Of a stretch of DNA of 35,699 nt, positions 33,550-35,699 are shown piece after piece. Numbering within the stretch: the stretch's first letter is position 1; every line of letters begins with the position of its first letter. Below the pieces are notes generated by a model. It worked only from the letters and a program-made list of their open reading frames with translations, made no database searches and had not been told where the DNA came from. The translations under genes were made by a program, and so were the position numbers. The stretch is from positions 1 to 35,699 of the forward strand of contig JAAFIK010000051.1 in NCBI GenBank assembly GCA_013298665.1. The letters run 5' to 3'. This stretch comes from Chitinophagales bacterium (GTDB lineage Bacteria > Bacteroidota > Bacteroidia > Chitinophagales > Chitinophagaceae).

Positions 33550-33795
33550 ATGAACACACACAAACTGAGTCTTGCCAGCATCGAAGGTAAGCTGAGCAGG
33601 AAGGCAATGAAGGACATTTTCGCAGGCGTGCTGGACAGTGCTGGTGGAAGATGCATCCGGTGTACCACCAAGGGTGGATTATCCAGTTGCTATTATACCA
33701 AACAAAGCGGTCCGGATCTTTGCAAGCGTGTATATCCTGACGCCAGTGGCACTTACGAGGAAGTTGCTGACTGCAAGGGCTGTATCATGAACTAA
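33550..33795 (+). CDS. Cys-rich natural-product-type precursor peptide 2
   Basis: An 81-residue paralogue of the preceding peptide. The leader reads KLSLASIEGKLSRKAMKDIF followed by AG (25-26), and a further AGG (31-33) lies just before the core. The six Cys are at 35, 38, 47, 58, 75 and 78: CxxC-x8-C-x10-C-x16-CxxC and C-terminal IMN. Conserved core pieces shared with peptide 1 are GG/SG-[LM]-SSC-[WY]-YT, SGP-x-LC-x-RVYP and SGTY. The second core is markedly more charged (Lys, Arg, Asp, Glu) than the first, so the two might act as a pair. The gene is 68 bp after peptide 1 in the same direction. Confidence 0.85.
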   Translation: MNTHKLSLASIEGKLSRKAMKDIFAGVLDSAGGRCIRCTTKGGLSSCYYTKQSGPDLCKRVYPDASGTYEEVADCKGCIMN

Positions 33796-33807
33796 CCGTA
33801 AGACCAG

Positions 33808-33870
33808 AAGGTTGATCGATTATTACTGCTGTATCGTTGGAGAGAAGCTGATAGTTGGTCAACCTTTTTT
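33808..33870 (+). terminator. Possible terminator after the peptide genes
   Basis: AAGGTTGA (33808-33815) pairs with TCAACCTT (33859-33866) around a large 43-nt loop, followed by TTTT. The long loop weakens the case, but the position, 12 bp after the second peptide stop, fits termination or partial attenuation before the thioredoxin-like gene. Confidence 0.5.
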
Positions 33871-33959
33871 ATGTGTGGTAAGGGCAAATGCATCCAACGC
33901 TGCTGTTGCAGGTGTAGTCCGCTATTTTTTGTAATTTTATAACCAAACTGCAATCATAT

Positions 33960-34955
33960 ATGAAACCCTTTTCCTGGTCAAATTATTGCCGCGTTGCCCG
34001 GCAGTATGCTATGCTGGTGTTTGCCTGCTTCCTGCTGAGCCATTGCTACGGAGATCATGAGTATCGCGGAGCCTCAATACCCATAGCTGAAAAAACGGTG
34101 GCTCCTCCTCAGCAGGACACCTTTCTGAATGGATTTTACCGTTATATCATCGATACCACCCGGCAGTTTCCGGATATTGAAACCCTGCTTGCTTTGCGTA
34201 ACCAGTTGGGGCAGCAATTGTGGGCGTACAAACAGTATTTTCTGCAACATTCGAAGCGCAGCGATGCCGGATTTATTGCAGATTCTGTAACACAGTATGA
34301 ACAGGAAATGTTTATGGTGAGCTTGTACAAGCACCTGTACCGTCTGCCCAAAAAGCAGACCTCCTTTAATATGCTCAATGTATTGGAGTATGCCCATTTG
34401 GTGAGTGCTGCTGATAAAGAGGCATTATTTAACCTTTATCCGGCAGCAATGCGGACTTCTGCAAAGGGGAAGGCGTTGCTGGCAAAGCTACTGCCCCTGA
34501 AGGCGCACCAGGGAATGAGCCTGACCGGTTTGGGTAACCAGTTGCTGACAGATCCGCAGGGTAAAAAGGCATCGCTTGCCGGCACAATGGCTCCGGAACA
34601 AACCTTGCTTGTTCTGGGTGCCTCCTGGTGTTCTCCCTGCCGGCACCAGGATCGCATCATCGAAAAACTGGTTCATGCGCAGCAGATCGACACGACTAAG
34701 ACCCGTATCCTCTACCTGTCTGTTGACGAGAAGCCCGCCAACTGGCAGCGCTTTATTGCCAGTTTTGAACCGGGAAACCAGCTTTACCTGCTTAGTGGCG
34801 GGCTCAACAGTCCCCTGCTGAAAAAACTATCCATCATTGGGATTCCCCATTATATCCTGCTCGATAATACCATGACGATAACACTCGAAGGTGAACACAT
34901 CAAGGATATACTTCCTGCCATTGCACCAGGTGTGGACCTCAATACCATTTTTTGA
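33960..34955 (+). CDS. Thioredoxin-fold (TlpA/AhpC-TSA-like) envelope protein
   Basis: A 331-residue protein with an N-terminal hydrophobic segment (about 17-28) ending in LLSHC, a possible but atypical lipobox (Cys29). About residues 50-185 are a helical domain of unknown type. The C-terminal thioredoxin-like domain (about 195-325) has the active site WCSPC (Cys224 and Cys227), the strand RILYLSVDEKP and the cis-proline motif GIPHYILLD. Such TlpA-like proteins act as periplasmic thiol-disulfide oxidoreductases in Bacteroidota. The gene starts 164 bp after the second Cys-rich precursor gene in the same direction. A role in handling the Cys of the exported peptides is an attractive inference. 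The helical domain plus thioredoxin arrangement occurs in many Bacteroidota envelope proteins, so a general role is also possible. Confidence 0.85.
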   Translation: MKPFSWSNYCRVARQYAMLVFACFLLSHCYGDHEYRGASIPIAEKTVAPPQQDTFLNGFYRYIIDTTRQFPDIETLLALRNQLGQQLWAYKQYFLQHSKRSDAGFIADSVTQYEQEMFMVSLYKHLYRLPKKQTSFNMLNVLEYAHLVSAADKEALFNLYPAAMRTSAKGKALLAKLLPLKAHQGMSLTGLGNQLLTDPQGKKASLAGTMAPEQTLLVLGASWCSPCRHQDRIIEKLVHAQQIDTTKTRILYLSVDEKPANWQRFIASFEPGNQLYLLSGGLNSPLLKKLSIIGIPHYILLDNTMTITLEGEHIKDILPAIAPGVDLNTIF

Positions 34956-35074
34956 CGGCGTAGTGAATCGCGGGGTTACACAACGCCATCTTAGTGTCTT
35001 GTGTACGTGATCATTCATCCTGTATAGCCATTACCCATGACGGGCTACCTGTTCCCGGCAAAGCGGCAGCCACG
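34956..35074. other. Spacer between the thioredoxin-like gene and the repeat field
   Basis: Nothing recognised apart from a weak inverted pairing GGCGT/ACGCC (about 34956-34988) without a T-run. Confidence 0.4.
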
Positions 35075-35445
35075 ATAAGGCAAAGGGTATGGGTTGTAAA
35101 GGAACGGGTACCTGATATCCTGCAAGGGGTACCCCGTATAAAGCAGGGAGTACCCCCTGCAAAAGAACGGGATCGGTGTACAAAGTAATACCCTGGTGTT
35201 ATCAGGCAACGGGTACTTGTTGTACCGTACCCCGTACAGCTTATGGTATAACCAGAACCCGTTATCCTGCGGATGGTACCCTGCAGAAAGCAACCTGCAG
35301 GGATGGTAAGCGAATGGGTACTTGTTATTTCATAATAAGTGGGCGTTACGCTGTACGGTGTACCCCGTGCAAAGCAGGGTGTACCCTTTGTACCGCAGGG
35401 GGTACCCCGTGCAAAGGAACAGGTACCCATTATAAAGGAAACACA
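35075..35445. repeat. Degenerate 21-bp phased repeat array with GGTACC palindromes
   Basis: GTAC occurs at 35108, 35129, 35150, 35213, 35234, 35276, 35318, 35360, 35381, 35402 and 35423, all in exact multiples of 21 bp. GTAT at 35087 and GATC at 35171 (also in register) look like mutated units. A unit is approximately RYAAAGGAACGGGTACCCGT. The array is open in several frames because 21 is divisible by three, giving 7-residue protein repeats in translation, but no frame shows a signal peptide or known domain. I regard it as probably non-coding. The exact 21-bp (two helical turns) register suggests sites on one face of the helix or repeated hairpins. Confidence 0.8.
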
Positions 35446-35699
35446 TCGGGTTGCTTCAGAACCCGCGGGGTTGCAAAGGAATGGGTACCCGTTACAAAGG
35501 AAGCGTGCCGGGTTATAAAGGAACGTGTACCCATTATAAAGAAGTCGCTTCGGGTTGCTTCAGAACCCGCGGGGTTGCAAAGGAATGGGTATCCGTTACA
35601 AAGGAAGCGTGCCGGGTTATAAAGGAACGTGTACCCATTATAAAGAAGTCGCTTCGGGTTGCTTCAGAACCCGCGGGGTTGCAAAGGAATGGGTATCCG
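35446..35699. repeat. 104-bp tandem repeat (2.4 copies, continues beyond window)
   Basis: Units at 35446-35549 and 35550-35653 differ at a single base (C at 35488, T at 35592); a third, partial unit starts at 35654 and is cut by the window end. Each unit contains the same GGTACC/AAAGGAA subunits as the array to the left (for example GTAC at 35485 and 35527), plus the inverted pair GGGTT..AACCC around CTTCAG. The near identity shows recent expansion. The length of 104 is close to five 21-bp subunits. Confidence 0.92.

Noticed and set aside
35011..35622. Open frames on both strands through the repeat field, giving 7-residue protein repeats (for example GTPCFxR-like)
   Set aside because: A 21-bp repeat stays open in any frame that lacks a stop in one unit. 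Frames on opposite strands are equally open, and none has a signal peptide or clear start.
35075..35699. CRISPR array
   Set aside because: The units have no unique spacers of constant length; the whole unit is repeated, and no cas genes are present.

Overview
The window looks like a chromosomal segment of a Bacteroidota bacterium, most likely family Chitinophagaceae. The evidence is a fused SecD-SecF protein, type IX secretion (T9SS) C-terminal sorting domains on several proteins, a gliding-motility-type C-terminal domain, a TonB-dependent receptor, an ECF sigma factor followed by a one-TM membrane protein, absence of clear Shine-Dalgarno sites, and promoters matching the Bacteroidota consensus (TTG-N19-TAnnTTTG). 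No rRNA, tRNA, insertion sequence, integrase or CRISPR array is visible.

Layout. (1) Positions 1-5989, minus strand: a truncated membrane protein, an ECF sigma factor, a hemoglobin/heme-type TonB-dependent receptor, a small membrane protein, a CxxCH heme-binding-domain protein and gpmI. (2) 6120-9317: a small DUF4783 secreted protein and nadC on the plus strand, then a large FAD-linked oxidase on the minus strand. (3) 9420-12368, minus: secDF, with a consensus -7 box. (4) 12496-17683: a serine beta-lactamase-fold lipoprotein with a DUF2071 gene, a 492-residue orphan lipoprotein behind a consensus promoter and about 290 nt of leader, a HEAT-like protein and a small exported protein. (5) 17739-18371: an orphan NarL-type response regulator.

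(6) 18651-29323: two convergent operons meeting at a terminator near 23620. Each carries a DUF1800-DUF1501 gene pair. The left one starts with an S74-chaperone, tail-fibre-like surface protein. The right one starts with a small lipoprotein and ends with a PKD/CHU_C-type T9SS protein. Both DUF1501 proteins end in T9SS sorting domains, so this is probably a duplicated cell-surface system of unknown function. (7) 29511-32636: a 1041-residue T9SS cargo with Fn3 and PPC domains.

(8) 33254-34955: the most striking accessory locus. Two tandem short genes encode natural-product-like precursor peptides with near-identical leaders (GKLSR..MK.I.AG) and Cys-rich cores sharing the pattern CxxC-x8-C-x10-C-x15/16-CxxC-xMN-end. 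A thioredoxin-fold protein with a WCSPC active site follows. A structured region with competing hairpins precedes the first peptide gene. No modifying enzyme or exporter is inside the window.

(9) 35075-35699 (end): a repeat field in which GGTACC-like palindromes recur every 21 bp in strict register over more than 330 bp, passing into a nearly perfect 104-bp tandem repeat that runs off the window.
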